This document shows, one piece after another, positions 1 to 9,024 of a stretch of DNA of 64,000 nt. The translations under genes were made by a program, and so were the position numbers. The stretch's first letter is position 1; each line of letters opens with the position of its first letter. Where the stretch lies: contig NZ_SOEO01000002.1 of NCBI RefSeq assembly GCF_004365655.1, forward strand, positions 928,308 through 992,307, written 5' to 3'. This stretch comes from Epilithonimonas xixisoli. GTDB taxonomy: Bacteria; Bacteroidota; Bacteroidia; Flavobacteriales; Weeksellaceae. The notes under the pieces were generated by a model. It saw only the letters and a list, made by a program, of their open reading frames with translations. It made no database searches and was not told the origin of the DNA.

Positions 1-30
1 GTGATAACGCGAAAAGTTATCAAAGAGTAA
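1..30 (+). CDS. Possible 3' end of a gene entering from the left
   Basis: The first ten codons of the window read as an open frame (V-I-T-R-K-V-I-K-E, then TAA at 28-30) and are followed 7 nt later by a strong terminator hairpin. This is what the end of a rightward gene would look like. Thirty bases cannot prove coding, so the call rests only on the stop-then-terminator layout. Confidence 0.25.
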   Translation: MITRKVIKE

Positions 31-37
31 AACAAAA

Positions 38-69
38 ATCCCGATTCAAATTCTGAATCGGGATTTTTT
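38..69. terminator. Bidirectional intrinsic terminator
   Basis: A perfect 10-bp stem ATCCCGATTC/GAATCGGGAT (38-47 with 55-64) with a 7-nt loop is followed by TTTTTT on the plus strand and preceded by an A run that serves recJ on the minus strand. It separates recJ from a convergent gene outside the window. Confidence 0.85.
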
Positions 70-89
70 ATGATTTAGTTTAAATTTTT

Positions 90-1802
90 TTAATCGTGGA
101 AAATCACATCTCTGATATTCAAGAAGTGCGAAACATTTCCTTTCCAATGATTTTCTTCTATCGTAAATGCCAAATCGAAAGTTTTAGTTTTAAAATCTTC
201 TGCAAATTGTCCAAAACGGAAACCCACACATTCGATGTTTCTACCGTTTGTGGGCTGTAGAATATTGAATTTGAGATGAGAACTTTCTTTCCCCATCAAT
301 CTCACATAACCGTTCACTTTAACATTTTTAAGAACCAAAATCGGCTTCATATTGTGAGGTCCAAATGGTGCTAATTTTCTGTGAAAATTGATGAATTCGC
401 GGTTCAGATCTTCTGGATTTACAACGCTGTCGATATAAATCGAAGGCTCTTTTTGATGCTCCTGAATATTATTCTTAACGTAATCTTCAAATTTGATTTT
501 AAACTCTTCAAACTTTTCTTTTTCCATAGAAAGTCCTGCAGCCGCTTGATGTCCACCAAATTTCATAAACAAATCAGAGCAATGTTCCAATGCCTTGTGA
601 ATGTCAAAATCCGAAACAGATCTTGCAGATGCGACCAATTCGCCATTGTTACCTTCTGTAAAAACCAAAGTAGGTTTGAAATAATTTTCTATCAGTCGTG
701 AAGCCACAATTCCAATCACGCCTTTGTTCCAGCTTGGATCATAAACAATCGTAGAATAACGCTCGGTTTTTTGCAATTCCAAAGCTTGGCTCATCGCAGA
801 TTGCGTGATGTTGATGTCCATTTCCCGACGTTCATCATTCAGGTTGATGATATTTTCAACCATTTGCTGAGCCTGTTTCAAGTTGTCCGAAATCATTAGT
901 TCAACCGAAGCTTTCGCGTGAGAAATCCTTCCCGCTGCGTTGATTTTCGGAGCAATGTCAAAAACGATATTCGAAATTTCAAAATGCGCCAATTTTTCTT
1001 CCGGAATCAAAAGTCTTAATCCAAATTTTCTTGTTTTTCTAAGGAATTTCAAACCTTGCATTGCCAAAACTCGGTTTTCTCCAGTCATCGCAACAATATC
1101 AGAAGCGATGCTAATTGCCAAAAGATCTGTCAATTCAAATAATTCACTTTCCGGAATTTTATAGATGGTGTTAAGACCTTGGCAAAGTTTGAAACCTACG
1201 CCACAACCGCTCAATTCCTTGTAAGGATATCGGCAGTCTTTTCTTTTTGGATCCAGAACTGCAACAGCATTTGGGAGTTTTTCGCCCGGCAAATGGTGAT
1301 CGCAAATGATGAAATCTACACCTACAGAATTGGCGTAATCTATCTTGTCAACCGATTTGATTCCGCAATCCAAAGCGATAATTAATGAAAATCCATTATC
1401 TCTCGCAAAATCGATTCCTTCATCAGAAATTCCGTAGCCTTCTACGTTTCTGTCTGGGATATAAAAATCAAGATATTTTTTGTCAACGATCTTGCTGAGG
1501 TACAAGTACATCAATGCAACAGCCGTGGTTCCATCGACATCATAATCGCCGTAAACTAATATTTTTTGTCCGTTTTCTATGGCTGTTGCGATGCGTTCTA
1601 CCGCTTTTTGCATATCTGCCATCAGAAAAGGATTGTGGATGTCGGTTCCGTTTGGTTTGAAGAATTCGCGGGCTTTTTGATAATTATCAATCTCGCGCAT
1701 CACCAGGATTTTGGATTCTAAAGTTCCAAAACCAATAGAAGAAATTAATCCATCAACAATCTCTTCGTCCGGTTCAGTTTTATAGATCCATTTTTGACTC
1801 AT
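90..1802 (-). CDS. recJ: Single-stranded-DNA-specific exonuclease RecJ
   Basis: RecJ degrades single-stranded DNA 5' to 3' in recombination and repair in the cytoplasm. The 570-residue protein has the usual length. The DHH phosphoesterase domain shows DYDVDG at about residues 86-91, DCG near 145 and DHH at 168-170, which hold the catalytic metal ligands. The DHHA1 domain follows with the FGGHQAAAGL signature near residue 420, and an OB-like C-terminal part ends the protein. The ATG at 1800-1802 begins a sequence of normal N-terminal length. The gene stands alone between two terminators, so it is probably monocistronic. Confidence 0.95.
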   Translation of the reverse strand: MSQKWIYKTEPDEEIVDGLISSIGFGTLESKILVMREIDNYQKAREFFKPNGTDIHNPFLMADMQKAVERIATAIENGQKILVYGDYDVDGTTAVALMYLYLSKIVDKKYLDFYIPDRNVEGYGISDEGIDFARDNGFSLIIALDCGIKSVDKIDYANSVGVDFIICDHHLPGEKLPNAVAVLDPKRKDCRYPYKELSGCGVGFKLCQGLNTIYKIPESELFELTDLLAISIASDIVAMTGENRVLAMQGLKFLRKTRKFGLRLLIPEEKLAHFEISNIVFDIAPKINAAGRISHAKASVELMISDNLKQAQQMVENIINLNDERREMDINITQSAMSQALELQKTERYSTIVYDPSWNKGVIGIVASRLIENYFKPTLVFTEGNNGELVASARSVSDFDIHKALEHCSDLFMKFGGHQAAAGLSMEKEKFEEFKIKFEDYVKNNIQEHQKEPSIYIDSVVNPEDLNREFINFHRKLAPFGPHNMKPILVLKNVKVNGYVRLMGKESSHLKFNILQPTNGRNIECVGFRFGQFAEDFKTKTFDLAFTIEENHWKGNVSHFLNIRDVIFHD

Positions 1803-1840
1803 AGCTACAAAAGTAATGAAAAATTTATCGATGAGGAATT

Positions 1841-1869
1841 AAAAAAGCTACCAATTTGATTGATAGCTT
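1841..1869 (-). terminator. Intrinsic terminator after the T9SS cargo gene
   Basis: On the minus strand AAGCTATCAAT pairs with ATTGGTAGCTT around a 3-nt loop and runs into TTTTTT. It lies between the stop at 1895 and the recJ start at 1802, so it ends the cargo gene transcript. Confidence 0.75.
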
Positions 1870-1894
1870 GTATTGAAAATCAAAAATTTTATTC

Positions 1895-2800
1895 TTAATT
1901 TTTGATGAATTTTTTAGTCTCAATTCCGGATTTTGTTTCTATGGAAATGATGTAATTTCCCTTTAATAAAGAAGAAATGTCAATTTTTAAAGTTTTTTCC
2001 GTGTTGTTTGCTGATTTGATTAATGATCCTTTGATGTCATAGATTTTTATCGATTTGATAAGTTCATTAGATTTTACATTAATGAAATCTGAACTTGGAT
2101 TTGGGAAAACATTTATTTCAGTTTTAGCAACATCATTAGCCTCAAGATAATCCATATCTTTAATGATAATATTATCGACAATAAAACCACTTCCGTCGTT
2201 ATCAAACTCGAAATTCAAATCATTTGCTCTTACGACTTTGGAGCTGAGTGGAGAAGTGTGAACCAATTGATTGTCAAGATAATATTTTATGTTTTTTTCA
2301 GTAACGTGGTCGATTTCAATTTTTAAATTATACCATTTTCCTGGAATCCACGTTCCGAGAGCTTGAAAATTGAGATCATTATCAGCATAAAAATTTCCAC
2401 TGATTAAAAAATTAAATCCTCCAGCCCAAGAATAATTTCCATTGTTGTTGTAATATAATGATAACATATAATATTCTGAGCTTTCCAATTTTTCCAGCTT
2501 CACATCTGCGGAAACCGAAAGCCTGTTGTATTCCGGGATTTTTTTGAAGAGATAAGTCATATTTTCTGTGTAGTCGTTCGTGCTTGTCACTTCCACAGAA
2601 TTATTCCCATCGGTCGCTTTTCCAGTTACAACTTTGAAATTATTATTCGGAACATTATCTGTTTTTACAGTCCATTCTTTTTGTCCGATAAGAGTTCCGA
2701 GATTGTAACCTTCGGATGTTTCAAAAGAAATTTTTTGTTGTTGCGCTGATATTGAAATCGATAAAAAAACTGTTGCTAAAGAGAATAAAAATCTTGTCAT
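1895..2800 (-). CDS. Secreted protein with T9SS type A sorting domain
   Basis: The 301-residue product starts with a signal peptide (about residues 1-19, ending in SISAQ). The middle (about 25-215) looks like a beta-sandwich of the laminin-G/concanavalin type, with aromatic-rich strands and a phrase VDNIIIKD near 210. The last roughly 75 residues, from NVFPNPSSDFINV to the terminal KKFIKN, are a typical T9SS type A sorting tail, which sends the protein through the outer membrane with removal of the tail. The ligand or substrate cannot be told. It is a single gene with its own terminator. Confidence 0.85.
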   Translation of the reverse strand: MTRFLFSLATVFLSISISAQQQKISFETSEGYNLGTLIGQKEWTVKTDNVPNNNFKVVTGKATDGNNSVEVTSTNDYTENMTYLFKKIPEYNRLSVSADVKLEKLESSEYYMLSLYYNNNGNYSWAGGFNFLISGNFYADNDLNFQALGTWIPGKWYNLKIEIDHVTEKNIKYYLDNQLVHTSPLSSKVVRANDLNFEFDNDGSGFIVDNIIIKDMDYLEANDVAKTEINVFPNPSSDFINVKSNELIKSIKIYDIKGSLIKSANNTEKTLKIDISSLLKGNYIISIETKSGIETKKFIKN

Positions 2801-2935
2801 AAATCAAATTAAAAAGGAAGGCGAATTTAAAGAAATAATTCCAATAGTTTTTTATCTAATGTTTTGACAAGCAAAGTTCAGCAAGAAGGAAAAATTTGTT
2901 GAATAACAAAATATTTTTTCAAATGCTGAAAAGTG

Positions 2936-3187
2936 TCGCTCCTACGGAGCTTCGCATTAGAGATGGATTTTGGCTACAAACATTTCGCTCCTACGGAGCT
3001 GTATTAGTTAGGATTGATAATAAAATGCACTCAAATATTGAAAAGGAAAAGCCTCATTGGAGCGAAACATTTGTAGTCGACAAAATCAGAATGATTTTTA
3101 GCAAATATTCAATAAGCAAAGCTCCATAGGAGCGAAATGTTTGTAGCAACAAGAATAAAAAAACAAAATGAGAACTCCAAAGGAGTT
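2936..3187. repeat. Cluster of GCTCCTACGGAGC palindromic repeats
   Basis: The gap 2801-3290 has no gene. It holds five related units: TCGCTCCTACGGAGCT at 2936-2951; a full unit (CTACAAACATTTCG followed by CTCCTACGGAGCT) at 2974-3000; an inverted partial unit at 3059-3076; an inverted full unit at 3120-3146; and a diverged palindrome AACTCCAAAGGAGTT at 3173-3187. The core GCTCC-N3-GGAGC is a small hairpin, and the arm CTACAAACATTTCG gives the unit direction. This type of repeat recurs in many flavobacterial intergenic regions; its function is not known to me. Confidence 0.8.
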
Positions 3188-3241
3188 CAATGCTTTCCAA
3201 TACAAATTTTGGTGGAAAAAAGTAGTTATTTAGAATCAAAA

Positions 3242-3265
3242 AACCTTCCGAAAAAATTCGAAAGG
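3242..3265 (-). terminator. Intrinsic terminator after the catalase gene
   Basis: On the minus strand CCTTTCGAA pairs with TTCGGAAGG (one G-U pair) around a short T loop and is followed by TTTTTT. It lies about 25 nt after the catalase stop codon. Confidence 0.75.
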
Positions 3266-3290
3266 CTCTGAAAGTCTATATTTTCCAAGT

Positions 3291-4781
3291 CTATTTAGTA
3301 TGATTCATCGCGTTCGCATCGATGTTTACATTCAAGCCTTGCGCCACTCGCATTCCCAACTCTATATTCGCTCGGAAGAAATGACAAAGCTGACGGTTGA
3401 TAATTTCATCTCGTTTTGGTCCATCAATTCCGCTCATATGTCCAACAATGTTGTTGACCAAAGCTGTTCTGGCGTCTTGATCTAAAGCCTTAGTGTAAAA
3501 TAAACCAGGTTGCGTGTAATGGTCGTCATCGTTTTGGTTTCTGTCGAAGTGCGCCACACGAGAATTATCGAGTTCATATTCCAAATTCTTGTAAGATGGC
3601 TCTGGCTCTACATCGCTGAAGCTGTTCGGGAAATAGTTTGGTTTGTCTCCATAATCAGAATCGCTTGCCATTGCGCCAGCTCTCTGGAAATTGTTCACAG
3701 CAAACGGACATTTGTTAACTTCAAGTTGATGGGAGTTTACGCCCAATCTATATCTGTGTGCATCGGCGTACGAAAATAATCTTCCTTGCAACATTTTGTC
3801 TGGAGAAAAACTGATTCCGTCAACCAAATGACTTGGCGCAAAAGCGGATTGCTCTACGTGAACGAAGTAATTTCTAGGCACTTCATTCAGTTCCATCACG
3901 CCAACTTCCTGCAATGGAAATTCGTCTTGGAACCAAACTTTAGTCACATCAAACGGATTCCAACGCCATTCTTTGGCTTGCTGTTCCGTCATTGTTTGGA
4001 TGTAAAGTGTCCATTTTGGGAAATTTCCAGCTTCGATTTCATTCACCAAATCTTCCTGAGAGAAATCCGGATTTTCGCCTTTCATTTTTGTGGCTTCATC
4101 ATCTGTGAAGTTTTTGATGCCTTGTTGCGTTTTGAAATGGAATTTGACCCAAGTTCTTTCATTGTTTTCATTAATCAAAGAAAAAGTGTGGCTTCCAAAT
4201 CCGTGCATATGTCTGTATCCATAAGGCGTTCCTCGCTCAGACATCAATATTAAAACTTGATGAAGTGATTCCGGATTCAAAGACCAAAAGTCCCAAACCA
4301 TCGTTTTGCTTTTCAGATTGGTTTTTGGTAAACGTTTTTGAGTATGAATGAAATCTGGGAATTTTTTAGCATCCTTAATAAAGAAAACCGGCGTATTGTT
4401 TCCAACCAAATCCCAGTTTCCATCTTCGGTGTAAAATTTCAAAGCGAAACCTCTCGGGTCTCTTTCTGTGTCGGCACTTCCCATTTCGCCACCAACGGTA
4501 GAAAATCTCGCAAACATTTTACAAGAATTTCCCACTTTAGAAAAAAGTTTCGCTCTTGTGTATTTGCTAATGTCGTGTGTCACAGTGAAAGTTCCGTAAG
4601 CACCTGAACCTTTGGCGTGAACAATTCTCTCTGGAATCCTTTCCCTTACGAAATGTGCAAGATTTTCCTGAAGAATAAAATCCTGTAAAAGTACCGGACC
4701 ACGCGGTCCAACAGTCTGTGAATCCTGATGCTCAAAGTACGGCGAGCCAACAGAATTGGTGAGTTTTTTCTTATTGTCCAT
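3291..4781 (-). CDS. katA: Haem catalase (small-subunit, clade 3 type)
   Basis: The enzyme breaks hydrogen peroxide into water and oxygen. At 496 residues it has the length of small-subunit catalases. Visible landmarks are the catalytic histidine at residue 55 in the VHAKGSGAYGTFTVTHD stretch, the distal asparagine in VGNNTPVFFI near 128, and the proximal haem tyrosine in RLFSYADAHRYRLG near 340. No signal peptide is present, so it is cytoplasmic. It is transcribed divergently from oxyR across a 111-nt gap, which suggests control by that peroxide sensor. The stop is followed by a terminator, so the gene is a single unit. Confidence 0.95.
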   Translation of the reverse strand: MDNKKKLTNSVGSPYFEHQDSQTVGPRGPVLLQDFILQENLAHFVRERIPERIVHAKGSGAYGTFTVTHDISKYTRAKLFSKVGNSCKMFARFSTVGGEMGSADTERDPRGFALKFYTEDGNWDLVGNNTPVFFIKDAKKFPDFIHTQKRLPKTNLKSKTMVWDFWSLNPESLHQVLILMSERGTPYGYRHMHGFGSHTFSLINENNERTWVKFHFKTQQGIKNFTDDEATKMKGENPDFSQEDLVNEIEAGNFPKWTLYIQTMTEQQAKEWRWNPFDVTKVWFQDEFPLQEVGVMELNEVPRNYFVHVEQSAFAPSHLVDGISFSPDKMLQGRLFSYADAHRYRLGVNSHQLEVNKCPFAVNNFQRAGAMASDSDYGDKPNYFPNSFSDVEPEPSYKNLEYELDNSRVAHFDRNQNDDDHYTQPGLFYTKALDQDARTALVNNIVGHMSGIDGPKRDEIINRQLCHFFRANIELGMRVAQGLNVNIDANAMNHTK

Positions 4782-4859
4782 ATTTCAGATTTATGATTTG
4801 TATTCTATTTTCTAAGCGAAATTCGAGAAAAAAACTTATTTATGAAACAAATTAATAAT

Positions 4860-4867
4860 TATATTTG
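4860..4867 (+). promoter_or_regulatory. -7 box of the oxyR promoter
   Basis: TATATTTG matches the flavobacterial -7 consensus TAnnTTTG and lies 25 nt before the oxyR GTG. No clean TTG is found at the -33 position, so this is a one-element prediction. The same gap must hold the catalase promoter and the OxyR operator. Confidence 0.45.
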
Positions 4868-4892
4868 CAATAGATAAAATAAATTACAACCC

Positions 4893-5846
4893 GTGAATAT
4901 CCAACAGTTAGAATATCTGATCGCAGTTGATAAATATAAGCATTTTGGCAAAGCAGCGCAAGCTTGTTTTATCACACAACCAACATTGAGCGCAATGATT
5001 CAAAAATTTGAAGATGAGCTTGATGTAAAAGTTTTTGACAGAACGACACATCCAATCAGAACCACAGATGCAGGCGGAGAAATCATCAAAGAAGCTCAAA
5101 AAGTGATTGATTCTGTGATGGAATTGAGAAACAAAGCCAATTTCCTGAATAACATTCTTGCAGGAAAATTAAATCTCGGAATTATTCCAACAGTTTCCAG
5201 TTATATCCTTCCAAACGAAATTTTTAGTTTCCTAAAGAAAAATCCACAGATTGAATTGAATATCAAGGAAATGACAACGGAAAGCATCATCAAATCTTTG
5301 AAATCCGGAGAGTTGGATGCAGGAATTATTTCTACGCCTTATTCAGCAGCGGATGAGTTTTACCAGGATTTTCTTTTTAATGAGGAATTGATGTTGTATT
5401 CTGCAAATCAAGAAGAAGGGACGAAGAAAGATTGTTTTGTGGTGCCAGAAGATATTGATGTGAATAAAGTTTGGCTTTTGGAGGAAGGAAATTGCCTTAG
5501 AACGCAATTCGAAAACATCTGTCATCTGAAAGAAAATTCTTTGAAGCCTAACAATTTGGAATTTGCCGCCTCAAATGTCAATACATTGATTCAAATGGTT
5601 GATAAAGTGGGTGGAATTACAATTCTATCCGAAATGGGCGTTCAGCAATTGTCTCCAGAACAGAAAACCAGAGTTTCAAGATTCATCAAACCTTTCCCAT
5701 ACAGAGAAATGAGTTTGATCTATTATAAGCCGACTTACAAACAAAAAATCCTTGATGAATTGATTTCTGAAATCAAAACTTCGATGGATTCCAGACTTAA
5801 TTATTATAAAGATCCGGAAAATTACAAAAGTATTAAACCTGAATAA
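4893..5846 (+). CDS. oxyR: LysR-type hydrogen-peroxide sensor OxyR
   Basis: The 317-residue protein has an N-terminal winged helix-turn-helix (about 1-60, with the TQPTLSAMIQKFEDELDVKV recognition region) and a substrate-binding-like LysR domain. Two cysteines lie in the effector domain, one in EEGNCLRTQFENICHL together with its partner ten residues on, matching the spacing of the peroxide-sensing pair in OxyR. It starts with GTG at 4893; no in-frame ATG lies near. Divergence from the catalase gene supports a role as its activator. There is no obvious terminator before the metK promoter. Confidence 0.9.
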   Translation: MNIQQLEYLIAVDKYKHFGKAAQACFITQPTLSAMIQKFEDELDVKVFDRTTHPIRTTDAGGEIIKEAQKVIDSVMELRNKANFLNNILAGKLNLGIIPTVSSYILPNEIFSFLKKNPQIELNIKEMTTESIIKSLKSGELDAGIISTPYSAADEFYQDFLFNEELMLYSANQEEGTKKDCFVVPEDIDVNKVWLLEEGNCLRTQFENICHLKENSLKPNNLEFAASNVNTLIQMVDKVGGITILSEMGVQQLSPEQKTRVSRFIKPFPYREMSLIYYKPTYKQKILDELISEIKTSMDSRLNYYKDPENYKSIKPE

Positions 5847-5874
5847 ATTCATACTTGGTTAATATGAATTGATT

Positions 5875-5904
5875 TTGAAAATTAAAATTTAGTTTGTAAA
5901 TTTG
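5875..5904 (+). promoter_or_regulatory. metK promoter (TTG-N19-TAAATTTG)
   Basis: TTG at 5875-5877 and TAAATTTG at 5897-5904 are 19 nt apart, an exact match to the flavobacterial housekeeping promoter. Transcription should begin near 5911, just before the riboswitch, leaving a leader of about 135 nt in front of metK. Confidence 0.8.
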
Positions 5905-5923
5905 CCCTCGATTTTGATAAACG

Positions 5924-5971
5924 GAGGAGAACTTTGACTGATTGCAACCTCAATAAAAAATGCTAAAACAG
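5924..5971 (+). promoter_or_regulatory. SAM-II type riboswitch in the metK leader
   Basis: The leader fits the SAM-II fold. P1 pairs GAGG (5924-5927) with CCTC (5948-5951) around a 20-nt loop that ends in ATTGCAA, as in the known Agrobacterium example. The downstream strand carries the conserved GCTAAAA (5962-5968), and a pseudoknot pairs CTG (5938-5940) with CAG (5969-5971). SAM-II senses S-adenosylmethionine, which fits its place before the SAM synthetase gene. SAM-II is best known as a translational switch, yet here the metK start lies 76 nt downstream and no terminator hairpin is seen. A 19-codon ORF (5960-6019) begins inside the element. Confidence 0.8.
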
Positions 5972-6047
5972 ATTTTTTCTCTTTTAGTTCCTTTTTTTAA
6001 ATCAGTCGTTTATCCTTAAACAAATTAATATAAAAAGGAATTTATTT

Positions 6048-7328
6048 ATGTCTTATTTATTTACGTCCGAGTCAGTTTCTGAAGGACATCCTGATAAAAT
6101 TGCAGATCAGATTTCTGATGCACTTATCGATCATTTTTTAGCTTACGACAAAAACTCAAAAGTAGCTTGCGAAACCCTTGTGACGACTGGTCAGGTAGTT
6201 TTGGCTGGCGAGGTGAAGTCTGAGGCTTATCTTGACGTTCAGCATATTGCAAGAAATGTGATCAACAAAATTGGTTACACAAAAAGCGAGTATATGTTCA
6301 ACGGTGATTCTTGTGGTGTGATTTCTGCAATCCACGAGCAATCTCCGGACATTAATCAAGGTGTTGACAGAACTTTGGATGAAACCGATTTTGAAGCGAG
6401 AGCAAATGCTCAAGGTGCTGGAGATCAAGGAATGATGTTCGGTTATGCAACCAACGAAACTGAAAACTATATGCCTTTGGCTTTGGATCTTGCACATCAG
6501 ATTCTTAAAGAATTGGCAGATCTAAGAAGAGAAGGAAACGCAATTCCTTACCTTCGTCCAGATGCAAAATCTCAGGTGACGATTGAATATTCTGACGATC
6601 ACAAACCTGTGAGAATCGATAGCATTGTGGTTTCTACGCAACACGACGATTTCGGAAGCGAAGAAGCGATGTTGGCGAAAATCAAAAGAGATATTATTGA
6701 GATTTTGATTCCTAAGATCAAGGCTAAACAAAAGCCTGAGATTCAGGAATTGTTCAACGGCGATATCAAATATCATATCAATCCAACTGGAAAATTCGTA
6801 ATCGGTGGTCCTCACGGAGATACCGGTTTGACGGGAAGAAAAATTATCGTAGATACTTACGGTGGAAAGGGTGCTCACGGTGGTGGTGCATTCTCTGGAA
6901 AAGATCCAAGTAAAGTGGACAGAAGTGCAGCTTACGCAACAAGACATATTGCGAAAAATCTAGTTGCAGCAGGTGTTGCAGACGAGGTTTTGGTTCAGGT
7001 TTCTTATGCAATTGGTGTAGCAGAACCTTGTGGACTTTACATCAACACGTACGGAACTTCAAAATTGAATATCAACGATGGCGAATTGGCGAAGAAAGTT
7101 CAAGTTTTGTTTGATCTTAGACCTTACGCTGTTGAGAAAAATTTGAAACTTAGAAATCCAATTTATTTGGAAACTGCCGCTTATGGACATATGGGAAAAG
7201 ACCATTACGTGGCGGATAAAACCTTCAACAAAGGTCAGAAAAACGAATTAACTTTGAAAGATCTAGAATTCTTCACTTGGGAGAAACTGGATCGAGTAGA
7301 AGATATCAAAAAAGAATTCGGATTGTAA
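6048..7328 (+). CDS. metK: S-adenosylmethionine synthase
   Basis: MetK makes S-adenosylmethionine from methionine and ATP. The 426-residue protein carries the family signatures [13 protein letters not shown] (about 14-26, methionine and ATP contacts), [15 protein letters not shown] (about 122-136) and GGGAFSGKD (near 283). It is some 40 residues longer than the Escherichia coli enzyme, which is normal for the Bacteroidota. The ATG at 6048 starts the conserved [14 protein letters not shown] region. It is a single gene between its own promoter plus riboswitch and a terminator at 7353. Confidence 0.97.
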   Translation: MSYLFTSESVSEGHPDKIADQISDALIDHFLAYDKNSKVACETLVTTGQVVLAGEVKSEAYLDVQHIARNVINKIGYTKSEYMFNGDSCGVISAIHEQSPDINQGVDRTLDETDFEARANAQGAGDQGMMFGYATNETENYMPLALDLAHQILKELADLRREGNAIPYLRPDAKSQVTIEYSDDHKPVRIDSIVVSTQHDDFGSEEAMLAKIKRDIIEILIPKIKAKQKPEIQELFNGDIKYHINPTGKFVIGGPHGDTGLTGRKIIVDTYGGKGAHGGGAFSGKDPSKVDRSAAYATRHIAKNLVAAGVADEVLVQVSYAIGVAEPCGLYINTYGTSKLNINDGELAKKVQVLFDLRPYAVEKNLKLRNPIYLETAAYGHMGKDHYVADKTFNKGQKNELTLKDLEFFTWEKLDRVEDIKKEFGL

Positions 7329-7352
7329 AATCTTGAATTTATAGAAATCTCG

Positions 7353-7388
7353 AAACTGCTTTGTCAATTGATGAAGCAGTTTTTTGTT
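7353..7388 (+). terminator. Intrinsic terminator of metK
   Basis: AAACTGCTT (7353-7361) pairs with AAGCAGTTT (7374-7382) around a 12-nt loop and is followed by more T residues. It lies 25 nt after the metK stop. Confidence 0.8.
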
Positions 7389-7471
7389 TTTAATTCCAAA
7401 TATTCTTTTAAAATATCTGATGTTTCCAAAATCTCTTTTGTTATTTTTGTCGTATATAAGATTAAGAAAAA

Positions 7472-7945
7472 ATGAAATCAAAAATTTATATAATCATTCT
7501 GTTGTTAGCGTTCTGTGGTTTGGCAAAGTCACAAATGACGATGCACAAATTCATAACTGCGGGTTACACTTATCAAAACCAAAGTTTTGGAGAAGTGGGC
7601 GGGAAATTATTGTTTTTGAAAAATGATGATGTTCTGTTCCGCGTTGGAGCTTCCGCAATGATGGGCTCTGCAAATAATAAATTTGCGATAATGCCAAAAG
7701 TGAGTGCTGATTTTTTGTTAAATTTTCAAAAGAATGTTGACTTCTACCACGCCCATTATTTTATTTTAGGTGCAGAAGCGACGAATAAATATGTTGCTCC
7801 AAAGGCAGGATTCAGTCTTTTTGGAATTTTAGACTTGACAGGAGGTTATGGATTTTCACTCGATAAAGACGGTATTAATGGTAAGGAACTGAAAGGACTC
7901 AATATCAATTTCACAATAAATATCCCATTAGTCCTTCTGAATTGA
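7472..7945 (+). CDS. Exported hypothetical protein, probable small beta-barrel
   Basis: I do not recognise the family. The 157-residue product has a clear signal peptide (about 1-20, ending LAKSQ). The mature part alternates short hydrophobic and polar stretches rich in glycine and aromatic residues, and the last residues are hydrophobic and end in LLN, which fits a small outer-membrane beta-barrel or a periplasmic beta protein. A TATTTTTG -7 box at 7442-7449 gives a short leader to the ATG at 7472. It stands alone. Confidence 0.65.
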   Translation: MKSKIYIIILLLAFCGLAKSQMTMHKFITAGYTYQNQSFGEVGGKLLFLKNDDVLFRVGASAMMGSANNKFAIMPKVSADFLLNFQKNVDFYHAHYFILGAEATNKYVAPKAGFSLFGILDLTGGYGFSLDKDGINGKELKGLNINFTINIPLVLLN

Positions 7946-8163
7946 TTTAACTTTTTGATTTTATTTGAATCAAATGAAAAGAAATTGAAAGTTTAACATT
8001 TCGTTAACTTTTTGTTTTAACTTTTTTATTACTTTTACAAACCTAAATTAAGCGTATAGAAAAAATTTACTTCATTAAAAATTAAAAACAGCCGAGTCAG
8101 TAGAAATTAGTTATTTTTTATAATTAATGAATCTCTTGGGTGTAATATTGAGAAGTAAATATT

Positions 8164-8754
8164 ATGAAAACGCAAACTGATAGTCAACTCATTACTCAGT
8201 ATCAAAATGGCGACGAAAACTCGCTTTCTTTACTGATAAAAAGGCACAAGAAAGATCTTTTCAGCTTTATTTATTACAAACTGATGGACGAAGATCTTGC
8301 CAATGATATCTTCCAAGACACCTTTATCAAAATCATTGTTACGCTGAAAGAAGGCCGATACAAAGAGGAAAATAAGTTCATTCTTTGGGCAAAAAGAATT
8401 GCGCACAATTTGATCATCGATCATTTCCGTCTGCAGTCAAAAAATATTAAAATCTCCGAAACGTCTTACGAAAATGAAGAGTTTTCTATCTTCGACATCA
8501 TCAAAGAACCGGAAAGTAATATCGAAGACCGATTGATAGATAAGCAAATAAATGACGATCTTTTGAGAATGCTCGTAATGTTGCCAGAGAACCAGCAAGA
8601 GGTTATAAAACTGAGATTTTTTGATGGCTTAAGCTTCAAAGAGATTGCAGATCATACAGATACGAGCATCAATACAACACTTGGCAGAGTTAGATATGCT
8701 TTGATTAATCTCAGAAAGATAATGGAGGAACATAAAATTATTTTAACAAAATAA
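8164..8754 (+). CDS. RNA polymerase sigma-70 family factor (ECF-like)
   Basis: The 196-residue protein has sigma region 2 at about 25-90 (DLFSFIYYKL...FIKII, then WAKRIAHNLIIDHFR) and region 4 at about 135-190 (LPENQQEVIKLRFFDGLSFKEIA and the helix-turn-helix after it). Regions 1 and 3 are missing, as in ECF-type factors. It would direct RNA polymerase to a special promoter set. No anti-sigma gene or membrane sensor follows; the next ORF is a 45-codon basic peptide. The 5' gap (7946-8163) shows no clean promoter. Confidence 0.9.
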   Translation: MKTQTDSQLITQYQNGDENSLSLLIKRHKKDLFSFIYYKLMDEDLANDIFQDTFIKIIVTLKEGRYKEENKFILWAKRIAHNLIIDHFRLQSKNIKISETSYENEEFSIFDIIKEPESNIEDRLIDKQINDDLLRMLVMLPENQQEVIKLRFFDGLSFKEIADHTDTSINTTLGRVRYALINLRKIMEEHKIILTK

Positions 8755-8809
8755 CAAATATGTAATAATAAAGAATTTCTTTTGGCGTTATTGTTGTAAA
8801 AGTCAGCCT

Positions 8810-8947
8810 ATGAAAAAAATCGACACTTTAACAACTAAAGCTTTGATGCCAAAAAAAGAAATAATCAATTTTTTGCTGAATTATTCTAAGAATATTCAGT
8901 CCCTTAAAACTAAAAACAGAAAAACGATTTTAGTTTCCAAAAACTAG
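8810..8947 (+). CDS. Small basic protein gene after the sigma factor
   Basis: This 45-codon ORF starts at ATG 8810 and ends at TAG 8945-8947, 55 nt after the sigma-factor stop. It encodes a lysine-rich peptide beginning MKKIDTLTTKALMPKKEIIN, with one hydrophobic patch (INFLLNYSKNIQSL) and a basic tail. There is no signal peptide or cysteine motif. Its normal start, codon use and place after a sigma gene make it a likely real gene; it may be co-transcribed. Function unknown. Confidence 0.55.
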   Translation: MKKIDTLTTKALMPKKEIINFLLNYSKNIQSLKTKNRKTILVSKN

Positions 8948-9024
8948 AATTTGTGATTTATATAATTGATTTTTTATGATTTGAGCTTTCCTACGTGGAT
9001 CAAAAATGATTAGATTTGTGCCTT

